Positions 1 through 5,723 of a stretch of DNA of 5,723 bases are shown here, in pieces; within the stretch, counting starts at the first letter, position 1, and each line of letters opens with the position of its first letter. Made by a program: the position numbers and the translations under genes. Under the pieces are notes generated by a model. The model searched no databases. It was not told the origin of the DNA and saw nothing but the letters and a program-made list of their open reading frames with translations. This stretch comes from JANXVV01 sp038230975 (GTDB lineage: Bacteria; Planctomycetota; Phycisphaerae; Tepidisphaerales; Tepidisphaeraceae): contig JBBRMF010000321.1 of the NCBI GenBank assembly GCA_038230975.1, forward strand, positions 1 to 5,723, given 5' to 3'.

Positions 1-2
1 AA

Positions 3-51
3 ACGGTGGGTTCGCTACCGTCTTCCGCCCGGTTGTTAGAAACACCCGGGC
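3..51 (+). other. Leader with two small inverted repeats before the aminotransferase
   Basis: Two short hairpins can be drawn here. ACGGT at 3-7 pairs with ACCGT at 17-21, and the all-GC arm GCCCGG at 27-32 pairs with CCGGGC at 46-51 across a 13-nt loop. The second ends only four bases before the Shine-Dalgarno site, so it could sit in the 5' leader. Neither is followed by a T run, so neither looks like an intrinsic terminator. Stems of 5-6 bp also arise by chance. No convincing promoter pair was seen in the 66 bases available. Confidence 0.2.
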
Positions 52-55
52 TTGC

Positions 56-61
56 AAGGAG
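56..61 (+). promoter_or_regulatory. Shine-Dalgarno site of the aminotransferase gene
   Basis: AAGGAG lies five bases upstream of the ATG at 67. It selects that ATG over the in-frame TTG at 52, which would begin upstream of this site and add five residues. Confidence 0.8.
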
Positions 62-66
62 CCGCC

Positions 67-1272
67 ATGATTTCCCCCGCAGAGCGCGTGAAGGTTGTCG
101 CTGATTCAATCACCCTGGCGGTTACTGCCAAGGCCAATGCCCTCAAAAAAGCCGGGATCGACGTCGTCGGATTTGGTGCCGGTGAACCTGATTTCGACAC
201 ACCCGCATTCATCAAAGATGCCGCCAAGGCCGCGCTCGACAAAGGGCAGACGAAATATACGCCCACCCCTTGTTTTCCTGAGCTTAAAGCAGCGATTGCA
301 GAAAAATTCAATCGTGAAAATGGCCTCCCCTACAAGGCTGATCAAATCACCACCGGTGCCGGCGGTAAGCACTGTTTGTATATGGCGTTCATGGCTTTGC
401 TGAACCCGGGTGATGAAGTGATTATTCCGTCACCGTATTGGGTGAGTTATCCGGAACAGGTCAAGCTGGCCGGTGGGGTCAACAAGATTTTGCGCGGCGA
501 GGAAAGCAACGGATTTAAAATTACACCGCAGCAACTGGAAGCAGCGATCACGTCGAAGACGAAAGTGGTCGTGCTTAATTCCCCAAGCAACCCGGCGGGT
601 CATGCGTACACACCGGCGGAATTAAAAGCGATTGCGGATGTGATCGTGAAGCACCCCCATGTCGCGGTCTTCTCGGATGAAATCTACGAGAAGCTCGTTT
701 ACGGTGGCTTGAAGTTCGTCAGCTTCGCCACGTTGGATCCCCAATTGCTTGGGCAGACTCTGACGTTCAATTGTCACAGCAAAAGTTTTGCGATGACTGG
801 CTGGCGGGTGGGTTACGTCGGTGGGCCGAAGGCGATCATCGATGCCATCAACAAGCTGCAAAGTCAGATGACAAGCCACATCACCAGCTTCGTGCAAATG
901 CCGGCTGCCACCGCCCTTTCAGACCCGCGCGGTGCCGAGAGCATTGAAACGATGCGCGTCGAATTTGAAAAGCGTGGTCAACACATGTGGGAGCGTCTTT
1001 CGGCCTTGCCGAACGTCCACTGCGTTCGACCCCAGGGCGCGTTTTACTGCTTCCCAAATGTAAGTGCTTACTTCGGAAAAATGGCCGGCGACATGAAGAT
1101 TACCGATGCAGTGAGCTTTGCCGCAGCGCTGCTAGAACAGAGCCATGTCGCGGTGGTGCCGGGAAATGACAGCGGGTTTGAAACACACGTACGGTTGAGC
1201 TTTGCCACGAGCATGGCACAGATCGATAAAGGATTAGATCGGATAGCGGAGTTTTTGAAGAAGCTGGGATGA
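67..1272 (+). CDS. aspC: PLP-dependent aspartate-type aminotransferase (class I, subgroup Ib)
   Basis: The 401-residue cytoplasmic protein is predicted to transfer an amino group between aspartate (or glutamate) and 2-oxo acids using pyridoxal phosphate. Visible fold-type I landmarks, numbered from the ATG at 67, are: GAGEPDFDTP at 37-46; phosphate-loop TGAGGK at 96-101; SPYWVSYP at 122-129, whose Trp125 should stack on the cofactor ring; NSPSNPAG at 171-178 with Asn175; SDEIY at 203-207 with Asp204 facing the pyridine nitrogen; SKSFAMTGWR at 238-247 with Lys239 as the Schiff-base lysine; and Arg376 in HVRLSF as the carboxylate-binding arginine. Length is typical and no key residue is missing. 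The frame is open back to a TTG at 52, but AAGGAG five bases before the ATG at 67 fixes the start there. Subgroup Ib also includes enzymes that accept prephenate or aromatic substrates, so exact specificity is unproven. The symbol is family-level; aspB and aatA are also used. It converges with the HNH cassette. Confidence 0.95.
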   Translation: MISPAERVKVVADSITLAVTAKANALKKAGIDVVGFGAGEPDFDTPAFIKDAAKAALDKGQTKYTPTPCFPELKAAIAEKFNRENGLPYKADQITTGAGGKHCLYMAFMALLNPGDEVIIPSPYWVSYPEQVKLAGGVNKILRGEESNGFKITPQQLEAAITSKTKVVVLNSPSNPAGHAYTPAELKAIADVIVKHPHVAVFSDEIYEKLVYGGLKFVSFATLDPQLLGQTLTFNCHSKSFAMTGWRVGYVGGPKAIIDAINKLQSQMTSHITSFVQMPAATALSDPRGAESIETMRVEFEKRGQHMWERLSALPNVHCVRPQGAFYCFPNVSAYFGKMAGDMKITDAVSFAAALLEQSHVAVVPGNDSGFETHVRLSFATSMAQIDKGLDRIAEFLKKLG

Positions 1273-1327
1273 TCCTGTCCCCTATGCCGCTTTGTAGCCC
1301 AAATCGTGGCGGAATATATTTCCCAAA

Positions 1328-1717
1328 TCAAAAGTAATCCGTCGCCCATCGCCGTGCCTCGATGGCCAGCGGGTGATTTATCCAGAGGACGTGGATCGTC
1401 GCGCGACCGATCGCGGTACGGCCAATGAGTTGAGAACCGTACCATTAGAAATGGACAGCCCACCGGTCCTTGCGCGGATGAAACAGTCGCACGAGGCGGC
1501 CAGAATCCGGATCAATTCCCGCGATGTCAGTGCCTTTGTATGAGTTGCAATGGAAACAGGACAGGGCGAGATTGTCCGGATCGATAGGCCCGCCATGCTC
1601 ACACGCGACAATGTGATCAATCTGGAACGGTGATTCTGCGATCTCGCTCGGAAAATGGCAATACTCGCAGCGTCCACCCGCCCGTTGCCAAATGAGTTGT
1701 TGCAGGGAAACATTCAT
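1328..1717 (-). pseudogene. HNH endonuclease gene interrupted by an in-frame stop
   Basis: The first 90 codons (1717-1448) encode a compact HNH (beta-beta-alpha metal) nuclease. Visible are zinc-ligand pairs Cys17/Cys20 (CEYC) and Cys54/Cys57 (CFHC), the Asp34-His35 catalytic pair (IDH), Asn49 (PDNLAL), and Asn58 to Lys61 (NSYKG), followed by GIDPDSGRLVRLFHPRKDRW. A TAA at 1447-1445 then stops the frame. The same frame continues without shift for 38 codons to TGA at 1330-1328, with GRTAIGRATIHVLWINHPLAIEARR in the tail. As I remember this family, full-length members continue after HF with just such a tail, so the stop looks like one nonsense substitution (for example GAA to TAA) in a gene of about 129 codons. 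The nuclease core lies entirely before the stop, so a 90-residue product could be partly functional. The gene starts 18 bases after the stop of the 93-residue protein, without a clear ribosome site, suggesting co-transcription and translational coupling. Readthrough or a sequencing error cannot be excluded. Confidence 0.8.
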
Positions 1718-1735
1718 CGCGAAAAGGCGGTCGTC

Positions 1736-2017
1736 TCAGGAAATAGCCGGCGTGGCCTTCAAAGATGCCCGCGCCCGCAATTTCAGAATTTCGAGCATTC
1801 GGGCGGCCGAACGATAGGATTCGATTTCCAATTCTTCATCCGAGTTGAGCGTCCCATCCCGAGCCTTCTCGGCCAGTTCGTTCATGCGTACAACGTCCGC
1901 AGGCGATAATTTGATTCCTAGAAACGCGGTGGCAACTTCCGGTGTCCATCTTCCGGGCGCGGAATCGATAGCGCGTGCGAGGATATCCGTCTCGCGATGG
2001 AAGTGCAGTGTAGACAT
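1736..2017 (-). CDS. Conserved small charged protein, partner of the HNH nuclease
   Basis: This 93-residue soluble protein has no signal peptide or membrane segment. It begins MSTLHF, then has a WTPEVATAFLGIKLSP segment at about 24-39 and a helix-rich, heavily charged second half: RMNELAEKARDGTLNSDEELEIESYRSA at 44-71, then a basic helix ending RARASLK. I recognise the general pattern from small proteins often encoded directly before HNH nucleases in planctomycetes and cyanobacteria, but I know of no assigned function. Its position 18 bases upstream of a nuclease makes an antitoxin, inhibitor or accessory role conceivable, which is inference only. The frame is open back to 2053, but the ATG at 2017 is preferred: the family-like sequence begins there, and the upstream codons overlap a promoter-like element. 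No ribosome-binding site precedes it. Confidence 0.8.
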   Translation of the reverse strand: MSTLHFHRETDILARAIDSAPGRWTPEVATAFLGIKLSPADVVRMNELAEKARDGTLNSDEELEIESYRSAARMLEILKLRARASLKATPAIS

Positions 2018-2024
2018 CCGGCGT

Positions 2025-2053
2025 ATTGTAGTACGACTAGAACCGAGGAGCAA
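2025..2053 (-). promoter_or_regulatory. Candidate sigma-70-type promoter of the small protein/HNH pair
   Basis: On the minus strand TTGCTC (2053-2048) is followed after exactly 17 bases by TACAAT (2030-2025), five of six matches to the -10 consensus. Only three of six match at -35. The -10 box ends seven bases before the ATG at 2017, so transcription would begin at or next to the start codon and give a leaderless mRNA. This agrees with the lack of a ribosome-binding site. Confidence 0.4.
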
Positions 2054-2083
2054 TCTGACAGGTAATTCGAAAAATTGGTCCGC

Positions 2084-2099
2084 CGACCGTGATCGGTCG
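2084..2099 (-). terminator. Weak stem-loop after the large TPR gene
   Basis: A perfect 6-bp inverted repeat (CGACCG, 4-nt loop, CGGTCG) begins one base after the TAA of the large TPR gene. The nearest T run in the direction of transcription starts about eight bases past the stem, further than in a classic intrinsic terminator, so termination here would be inefficient at best. Confidence 0.25.
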
Positions 2100-2100
2100 C

Positions 2101-3810
2101 TTACACATGATCGCTGGCCGGTTGATTTTCGAGCTCATGCGTTCGTTCGTCCAACTCGGCTGATCGTCGCTTGCGGCCGTTCATTTGCAGCCCTTCCAGA
2201 ACCACCCACAAATGCCGTTGGAAGTCGGGGTTTTTATTGTTTAGCGCAACCGCCTCTTCCATCCGTTCCATCGCCAGATCGAATTCCATCTCACTGCAGT
2301 AGATCAGACCAAGGCGATAGTGCAGATCCGCATATTCGGGCTTGATTTGAATGGCGGTTTCCAGCGCTTTCATGGCACCGGTGGTATCTCCCGATTCACG
2401 GCGAGCCAGCGCGAGTTGAACCCAAGCCTCGACATACGATGGATTCTGCTTCGTCGCAGACTCGAATGCCTCCGCGGCTTCATTCCAGCGACCGACCAGC
2501 TTCAACAGCATTCCATAGCGAACCCGAACATCGGTCCAAGTGGGGTGTTCGTCCAGGATGACTTCGTATCGTGCGATCTGTCCGTTGAGCCATTGACGTT
2601 GTTGTTCGCGATCGCCGGTGGCGGTGGGCTGCTGTTGATCCGGGTCGAACGCGGAATCGACCGATTCAGCCGCCTCGGCCTGCAACTCAAGCTGTCCGAG
2701 TTGCGCAACTAGCACGTCGCTGTTGTGACCGATCTTGAGCGCCGCGCCGAGCATTTCTTTCGCCTGTTCAACCTTACCAAGTCTTTGAAGTGCAACGGCA
2801 AGCCCGGCGTATGCTTCGACATTTTGATTGTTGATCGTGATCGCGCGTTGAAAATGCTGCAGCGCTTGTTCGCTGCGACCCATCTTTAATTCATGACGAG
2901 CCGTGGCGATATGGCATTCGAGATAGTCCGGATGAACGCTTAGCGCTTCACCGAATTCTTCCATCGCGCCCCGATCATTACCGCGCGTGCTGTACAGGTT
3001 TGCGAGGCGCAAATGCAAGTCGGGGAACTGCGGATTCTTTTCGCAAAGCGAGCGCAGGCGATCGATGGCCGCATCACTGTTGCCCATGCGCTCGAACTGG
3101 TCGGCCAGTTCCATTTGCAGATCCCAGTTGTCGGGATCAAGGCAGAGGGCTTTTTCGTACTCCCAGACGGATTCTTTGTGTCGCCCGAGCAACTGCAGAA
3201 GATGCGCCAGGCTCGTTCGCACGGCTTGTTCCTGCGGTTCCTGATTCAAAATGGCGCGGTGGTGTTCAACCGCCTGCTCCAACTGATTGTGCGCCAGATA
3301 AATGGCAGCCAACCGATGATTCGCAAACAGAGTCGTTGGTTCATTCGCCAGCGCCTGCTCGTAACGGAAGACGGCAGCGCCGGGTGTCCCCACGCGTTCC
3401 AGGCAAAATCCGGCGGCGCAAAGCAGGTGATAGCGCGTGACTTTCGGAGCCTCGGACGAAGGACCAAAACCAATGGGTTTATCGGACCCGATGACCGCAT
3501 CGAGTTGATCGACAGCTTCAGAATGCTGAGCGAGCAAATCGCACACGGCCGCCAGTGCCATGCGTGCGGCGGCGTACTCAGGTTTCTGCGCTATGGCGGC
3601 AGACAATCGCTGTTTGGCCAACCCAAGCTCTTGTCGACCCAGATGCGAAAGCCCGAGGCGGTAAAGCACATCAGGGTATGCCTGACCGGTTTCGACCTGC
3701 TTTACCATTGCATCGTGCGTCGCCCCGGGAAGCGGCATTAACCTAATCTCCAGCAAATCGACCACGGTGCATGGCAATTCGCGGCCCAACATGAACTGAT
3801 GAACGCCCAT
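2101..3810 (-). CDS. Large TPR-repeat protein
   Basis: Starting at 3810 gives 569 residues built almost entirely of 34-residue tetratricopeptide helix pairs. Numbered from that Met, repeats fall near 46-79, 80-107, 125-160, 161-194, 195-228, 229-262, 263-296, 297-330, 331-364, 426-459, 460-493 and 494-527, with typical A/G-x-x-Y and hydrophobic-proline positions. Examples are YRLGLSHLGR and HYRLGLIYCSE. An acidic Gln-rich linker at about 378-406 splits the array into nine and three repeats; a charged tail follows. TPR arrays bind partner proteins; no enzymatic domain is visible. Start choice: the frame is open to an ATG at 3891, which would add 27 residues including a hydrophobic stretch. I prefer 3810 because GAGG lies five bases before it, because the extra segment has lower third-position GC, and because the ATG at 3891 lies in the loop of a terminator-like hairpin. 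An ATG at 3738 (GGAG nine bases upstream) is also possible. If 3891 is correct, the protein could be membrane-anchored. It follows another TPR gene on the same strand. Confidence 0.9.
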   Translation of the reverse strand: MGVHQFMLGRELPCTVVDLLEIRLMPLPGATHDAMVKQVETGQAYPDVLYRLGLSHLGRQELGLAKQRLSAAIAQKPEYAAARMALAAVCDLLAQHSEAVDQLDAVIGSDKPIGFGPSSEAPKVTRYHLLCAAGFCLERVGTPGAAVFRYEQALANEPTTLFANHRLAAIYLAHNQLEQAVEHHRAILNQEPQEQAVRTSLAHLLQLLGRHKESVWEYEKALCLDPDNWDLQMELADQFERMGNSDAAIDRLRSLCEKNPQFPDLHLRLANLYSTRGNDRGAMEEFGEALSVHPDYLECHIATARHELKMGRSEQALQHFQRAITINNQNVEAYAGLAVALQRLGKVEQAKEMLGAALKIGHNSDVLVAQLGQLELQAEAAESVDSAFDPDQQQPTATGDREQQRQWLNGQIARYEVILDEHPTWTDVRVRYGMLLKLVGRWNEAAEAFESATKQNPSYVEAWVQLALARRESGDTTGAMKALETAIQIKPEYADLHYRLGLIYCSEMEFDLAMERMEEAVALNNKNPDFQRHLWVVLEGLQMNGRKRRSAELDERTHELENQPASDHV

Positions 3811-3815
3811 TAATG

Positions 3816-3819
3816 CCTC
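3816..3819 (-). promoter_or_regulatory. Ribosome-binding site supporting the 3810 start of the large TPR gene
   Basis: GAGG on the minus strand lies five bases before the ATG at 3810. The competing ATG at 3891 has only GGAAG three bases upstream, which is too close for good use. The alternative at 3738 has GGAG nine bases upstream (3751-3748), so this site favours but does not prove the 3810 start. Confidence 0.4.
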
Positions 3820-3865
3820 AACAAAAAAGCCAGGAATCGACAACCCGACCCAGGGGAACAAAACA

Positions 3866-3908
3866 ACAGAAACCGGAAGAATCATCGGCATTTTCTTCCG
3901 GCTTCTGT
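3866..3908 (-). terminator. Hairpin between the TPR genes, probable intrinsic terminator
   Basis: A 16-base arm at 3908-3893 pairs with 3881-3866 at 15 Watson-Crick positions plus one G-U in the minus-strand RNA, around an 11-nt loop. The centre of the stem is CCGG. The RNA then continues directly with UGUUUUGUU, as expected for a Rho-independent terminator of the TPR gene ending at 3985, 76 bases upstream. The loop contains the ATG at 3891 and a second ATG six bases on, so an alternative reading is a translational control hairpin over the start of the large TPR gene. The T run is imperfect and the stem ends are A/T pairs. Confidence 0.5.
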
Positions 3909-3909
3909 C

Positions 3910-3938
3910 TATTCACTTTTCGGTTCTTTTTCAGTCAA
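3910..3938 (-). promoter_or_regulatory. Weak promoter-like pair upstream of the large TPR gene
   Basis: TTGACT at 3938-3933 on the minus strand matches the -35 consensus at five of six bases. Seventeen bases on, TGAATA (3915-3910) is a poor -10 match. If real, it would start a transcript near the hairpin at 3908-3866 and would favour the ATG at 3891. With only one good hexamer it is easily a chance match. Confidence 0.15.
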
Positions 3939-3984
3939 TGGATTAGTCGAGTGCGATTGGATGCTTTGTAAGGCCGGATAATTC

Positions 3985-5061
3985 TCAAGCCGCCATTCGG
4001 TCAAGAAGTTCTTTGGCTTGCTCGAACTTGGGATTCAAGCGAATGGCGGAATATAAGTGCGAACGGGCTTCGGAATCGCGGCCGCGCTGCTGTTCAAAGC
4101 TGGCAATTTCAAAGTGGATATCCGGCCATGAATAACCGCATTTGATCAGGTTGCGCAAAATTTCGATCGCCTGTTCGGTTTCACCGATACGTCCGTGCAA
4201 TTGTGCTTTGAGTCGATGTGCTTCGATCAATTTCGGATTCGCGCGCTGGGCGCGTTGCAACGACAACATCGCGGCCGGAACCAAATCCAGTTTGGCCTGA
4301 AGGCGGGCGAGCAGCAACTGGCGATCGGCGTGATTCGGTTGGGCTTCGAGCAGTTGCGAAAGTTTCCATTCGATGTTCTGTAACATCTGGCGCGAGTCGG
4401 CCGTCAGTTCCGCAGAATCGGCTGAATGCGGCGAGAGTATCGCCCCGAGCAGCACCGGATCGGCGGCGATCTGATCAAGCCAATCGTGATCGCCGTCTTT
4501 GTCGTTTCCAGGAATATTGACCTTGGAACGGGCAATCAGCGAGGCGGCATCCATGTGTTGATTTTCAAGATCCGTCGATGCTTCTTGCATTTCTACCGGC
4601 GAAGCCTGTGAGTGCGCGGCGGCCTCTTCAAATTTTCCATCTGCCGCGAGAAACACCGCCAACTGTCGATGCAATATTTGTGAATAGGGCAACCGTTTCA
4701 ACCCCGTGTATAGAATATCGATCGCCCGTTGTCGATCGTTTAGCTTCCACTCCAACTGAGCGGCCAATCGCCAGCCTTCGCCGGCCATCGGTTGTTCCGC
4801 AGTGAAAGACTCCAGCGTCTTGCGAGCGAGCTTCGGTTTCCCACCCAGCAAATACGCCGTTGCCAAACCGCGCGCCGCCGCGAATCGTCCCGGCTCTCGG
4901 CGTAACGCAACGCGTAACGATGCAATCGCGGCGTCGAACTGCTTGGCGCGAAGGTGCTCCAATCCTTGTTCCAGAGGCAGGGGTTTAGACACCTTGGCCC
5001 TGCCGACTGGCGCGGGCGGGGTAAACTTCGATGATTGGGAAACTAAATCACGCAACGACAT
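3985..5061 (-). CDS. TPR-repeat protein with a central non-repeat linker
   Basis: The 358-residue protein has two TPR blocks. The first covers about 27-150: EQGLEHLRAKQFDAAIASLR, then AARGLATAYLLGGKPKLARK, then LAAQLEWKLNDRQRAIDILY, then LAVFLAADGKFEEAAA. A central 150-235 stretch without repeats is acidic and polar (includes GNDKDGDHDWLDQ). The second block at about 243-345 ends IHFEIASFEQQRGRDSEARS. No signal peptide or membrane segment is seen, so it is probably a cytoplasmic scaffold or adaptor; the N-terminal 25 residues are basic and Pro/Ser-rich, likely flexible. No enzymatic domain is visible and the partner is unknown. The frame is open to a TTG at 5091, but GGAGG nine bases before the ATG at 5061 sets the start. 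It lies upstream of and on the same strand as the larger TPR gene, separated by a likely terminator, so the two may be independently transcribed despite similar architecture. Confidence 0.9.
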   Translation of the reverse strand: MSLRDLVSQSSKFTPPAPVGRAKVSKPLPLEQGLEHLRAKQFDAAIASLRVALRREPGRFAAARGLATAYLLGGKPKLARKTLESFTAEQPMAGEGWRLAAQLEWKLNDRQRAIDILYTGLKRLPYSQILHRQLAVFLAADGKFEEAAAHSQASPVEMQEASTDLENQHMDAASLIARSKVNIPGNDKDGDHDWLDQIAADPVLLGAILSPHSADSAELTADSRQMLQNIEWKLSQLLEAQPNHADRQLLLARLQAKLDLVPAAMLSLQRAQRANPKLIEAHRLKAQLHGRIGETEQAIEILRNLIKCGYSWPDIHFEIASFEQQRGRDSEARSHLYSAIRLNPKFEQAKELLDRMAA

Positions 5062-5070
5062 GCAGTTCTT

Positions 5071-5075
5071 CCTCC
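5071..5075 (-). promoter_or_regulatory. Shine-Dalgarno site of the 358-residue TPR gene
   Basis: GGAGG on the minus strand is nine bases before the ATG at 5061. It is the strongest ribosome-binding match in the window and lies downstream of the alternative TTG at 5091 and ATG at 5082, ruling against those longer starts. Confidence 0.75.
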
Positions 5076-5171
5076 ACTCCATTATCGGCAAAGTGAGGAC
5101 TTAGATTAGTTGCACCTGCCCCATAAGGATGGCATTGGCGGCACTGAAAAGCACTGGTCGGCCGATTCAAC

Positions 5172-5202
5172 AAAAAATGGTGGATCGGTACGGAACTACC
5201 GA
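5172..5202 (-). terminator. Candidate weak terminator of the coiled-coil protein gene
   Basis: On the minus strand TCGGTA (5202-5197) and TACCGA (5190-5185) form a perfect 6-bp stem with a 6-nt loop that overlaps the stop codon. A run of six T at 5177-5172 follows after seven bases. The gap between stem and T run and the short stem make it a poor intrinsic terminator. The 5062-5195 intergenic space holds no convincing promoter otherwise. Confidence 0.25.
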
Positions 5203-5723
5203 GTGTCGGGCAAATCGACATCAAAGGGTGGCAGGTTCAATCGAGGGGCTCTCAACGCAGAATCGTTCATCACCTCGTCGAGCTGAGTTGAAAGATTGCG
5301 ATACTTCCCCTGGGGATCTTTTCCGAAGCTGTTATCAGTGTTTGCTGGCTCGTAGGAAGGTCGATTCTTCAGTTCATCCGCGATCCGTTGCATCGCCAGC
5401 AAAATACGTTCGGCCTGTCCGACGGCGATGCTGGTTTGGGTCAGTTTGGTTTCGGTGGCTTTATACACTGCGTCGCATTTCTTAAGCCATTGATCGGTTC
5501 GATCAACGGCATCCTTCAATTCGACACGATCCAGCGACCGCCCCGCCGCCTTCGTGGGCCAGCGCCCTTCGTTCTCTGCCTGGAGGCGGGCTTGAGAGAG
5601 CCTTTGGCGAAACTTATAGACATCGTTTCGTTCGGCACTGAAGCGATCCAAATCATTCTGCAAAAACGAAGCACGCGCGTTCAGCGAATAAAGAGACGCC
5701 CGACCGATGCTCACGCGTGCCAG
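5196..5723 (-). CDS. C-terminal part of a predicted coiled-coil protein of unknown function
   Basis: The visible 175 residues end at TAG 5198-5196. The frame remains open through the window edge (the first visible codons read L-A-R-V), so this is probably the C-terminal part of a longer protein; a GTG at 5714 could start a 172-residue version but has too little upstream sequence to judge. The sequence is rich in Arg, Lys, Asp, Glu, Gln and Ala with heptad-like spacing from about residue 15 to 50 (LQNDLDRFSAERNDVYKFRQ and on) and again about 65-115 (DAVDRTDQWLKKCDAVYKAT and on), consistent with two long helices. The tail is Pro/Asn/Asp-rich and probably disordered, ending LPPFDVDLPDTR. I do not recognise a family. 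It lies upstream of two TPR genes on the same strand, 134 bases before the first, which permits but does not prove a shared role. Confidence 0.75.
   Translation of the reverse strand: MARVSIGRASLYSLNARASFLQNDLDRFSAERNDVYKFRQRLSQARLQAENEGRWPTKAAGRSLDRVELKDAVDRTDQWLKKCDAVYKATETKLTQTSIAVGQAERILLAMQRIADELKNRPSYEPANTDNSFGKDPQGKYRNLSTQLDEVMNDSALRAPRLNLPPFDVDLPDTR

Noticed and set aside
1402..1415. Small palindrome CGCGA-CCGA-TCGCG considered as a convergent terminator
   Set aside because: It lies inside the HNH reading frame, has only a 5-bp stem and has no adjacent T run on either strand.
1068..1463. Minus-strand open frame of 131 codons across the aminotransferase end and the HNH tail
   Set aside because: It is in a different frame from the HNH gene, overlaps the well-supported aminotransferase and gives no protein-like sequence.
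1403..2100. 10-base inverted match (GCGACCGATC at 1403-1412, GATCGGTCGC at 2091-2100) near both ends of the HNH cassette, considered as mobile-element terminal repeats
   Set aside because: The match does not extend beyond ten bases, one copy lies inside the HNH coding tail where it encodes conserved-looking residues, and no target-site duplication or transposase is present.
3013..3741. Long plus-strand open frame (242 codons) opposite the large TPR gene
   Set aside because: It lies wholly antisense to a clear TPR array, its translation shows no recognisable domain, and long antisense frames are expected opposite GC-rich-codon genes.
5141..5156. GCACTG direct repeat at 5141-5146 and 5151-5156, spaced one helical turn, considered as an operator
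   Set aside because: Two six-base copies are easily a chance occurrence, and no promoter could be placed next to them.

Overview
This window looks like an ordinary stretch of bacterial chromosome of moderate GC content, most plausibly from a planctomycete. That assignment is an inference. It rests on a two-gene cassette (a small charged protein followed by an HNH nuclease) whose type I recall from Planctomycetota and some cyanobacteria, and on two long TPR proteins of a style common there. No RNA gene, insertion sequence or CRISPR array was seen.

Layout: the only plus-strand gene (67-1272) encodes a complete subgroup-Ib PLP-dependent aspartate-type aminotransferase. It converges on the rest of the window, which reads on the minus strand. 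In the order transcribed, the minus-strand genes are: a 5'-truncated gene for a coiled-coil protein of unknown function (5723-5196); a 358-residue TPR protein (5061-3985); a large protein with about a dozen TPRs (start at 3810 or 3891, end 2101); a 93-residue conserved small protein (2017-1736); and an HNH endonuclease gene (1717-1328). The 55-bp convergent gap at 1273-1327 shows no clear terminator.

The HNH gene appears to be broken. Its frame meets a TAA at 1447-1445 and then continues open for 38 more codons that read like the normal C-terminal tail of this family, so one base change explains the interruption. The HNH and zinc-ligand residues all lie before the stop, so a truncated protein with an intact core could still be made. 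The small gene upstream has a promoter-like pair whose -10 element is 7 nt from its ATG, which suggests a leaderless transcript.

The 174-bp space between the two TPR genes holds a 16-bp inverted repeat (3866-3908). On the minus strand it is followed by a T-rich run and it encloses the most upstream ATG of the large TPR gene. It is either the terminator of the 358-residue TPR gene, in which case the large TPR protein probably starts at 3810, or a hairpin that controls access to that ATG. The two TPR genes and the coiled-coil gene may act in a common assembly, but nothing here names their partners. The aminotransferase is metabolic and unrelated to them.
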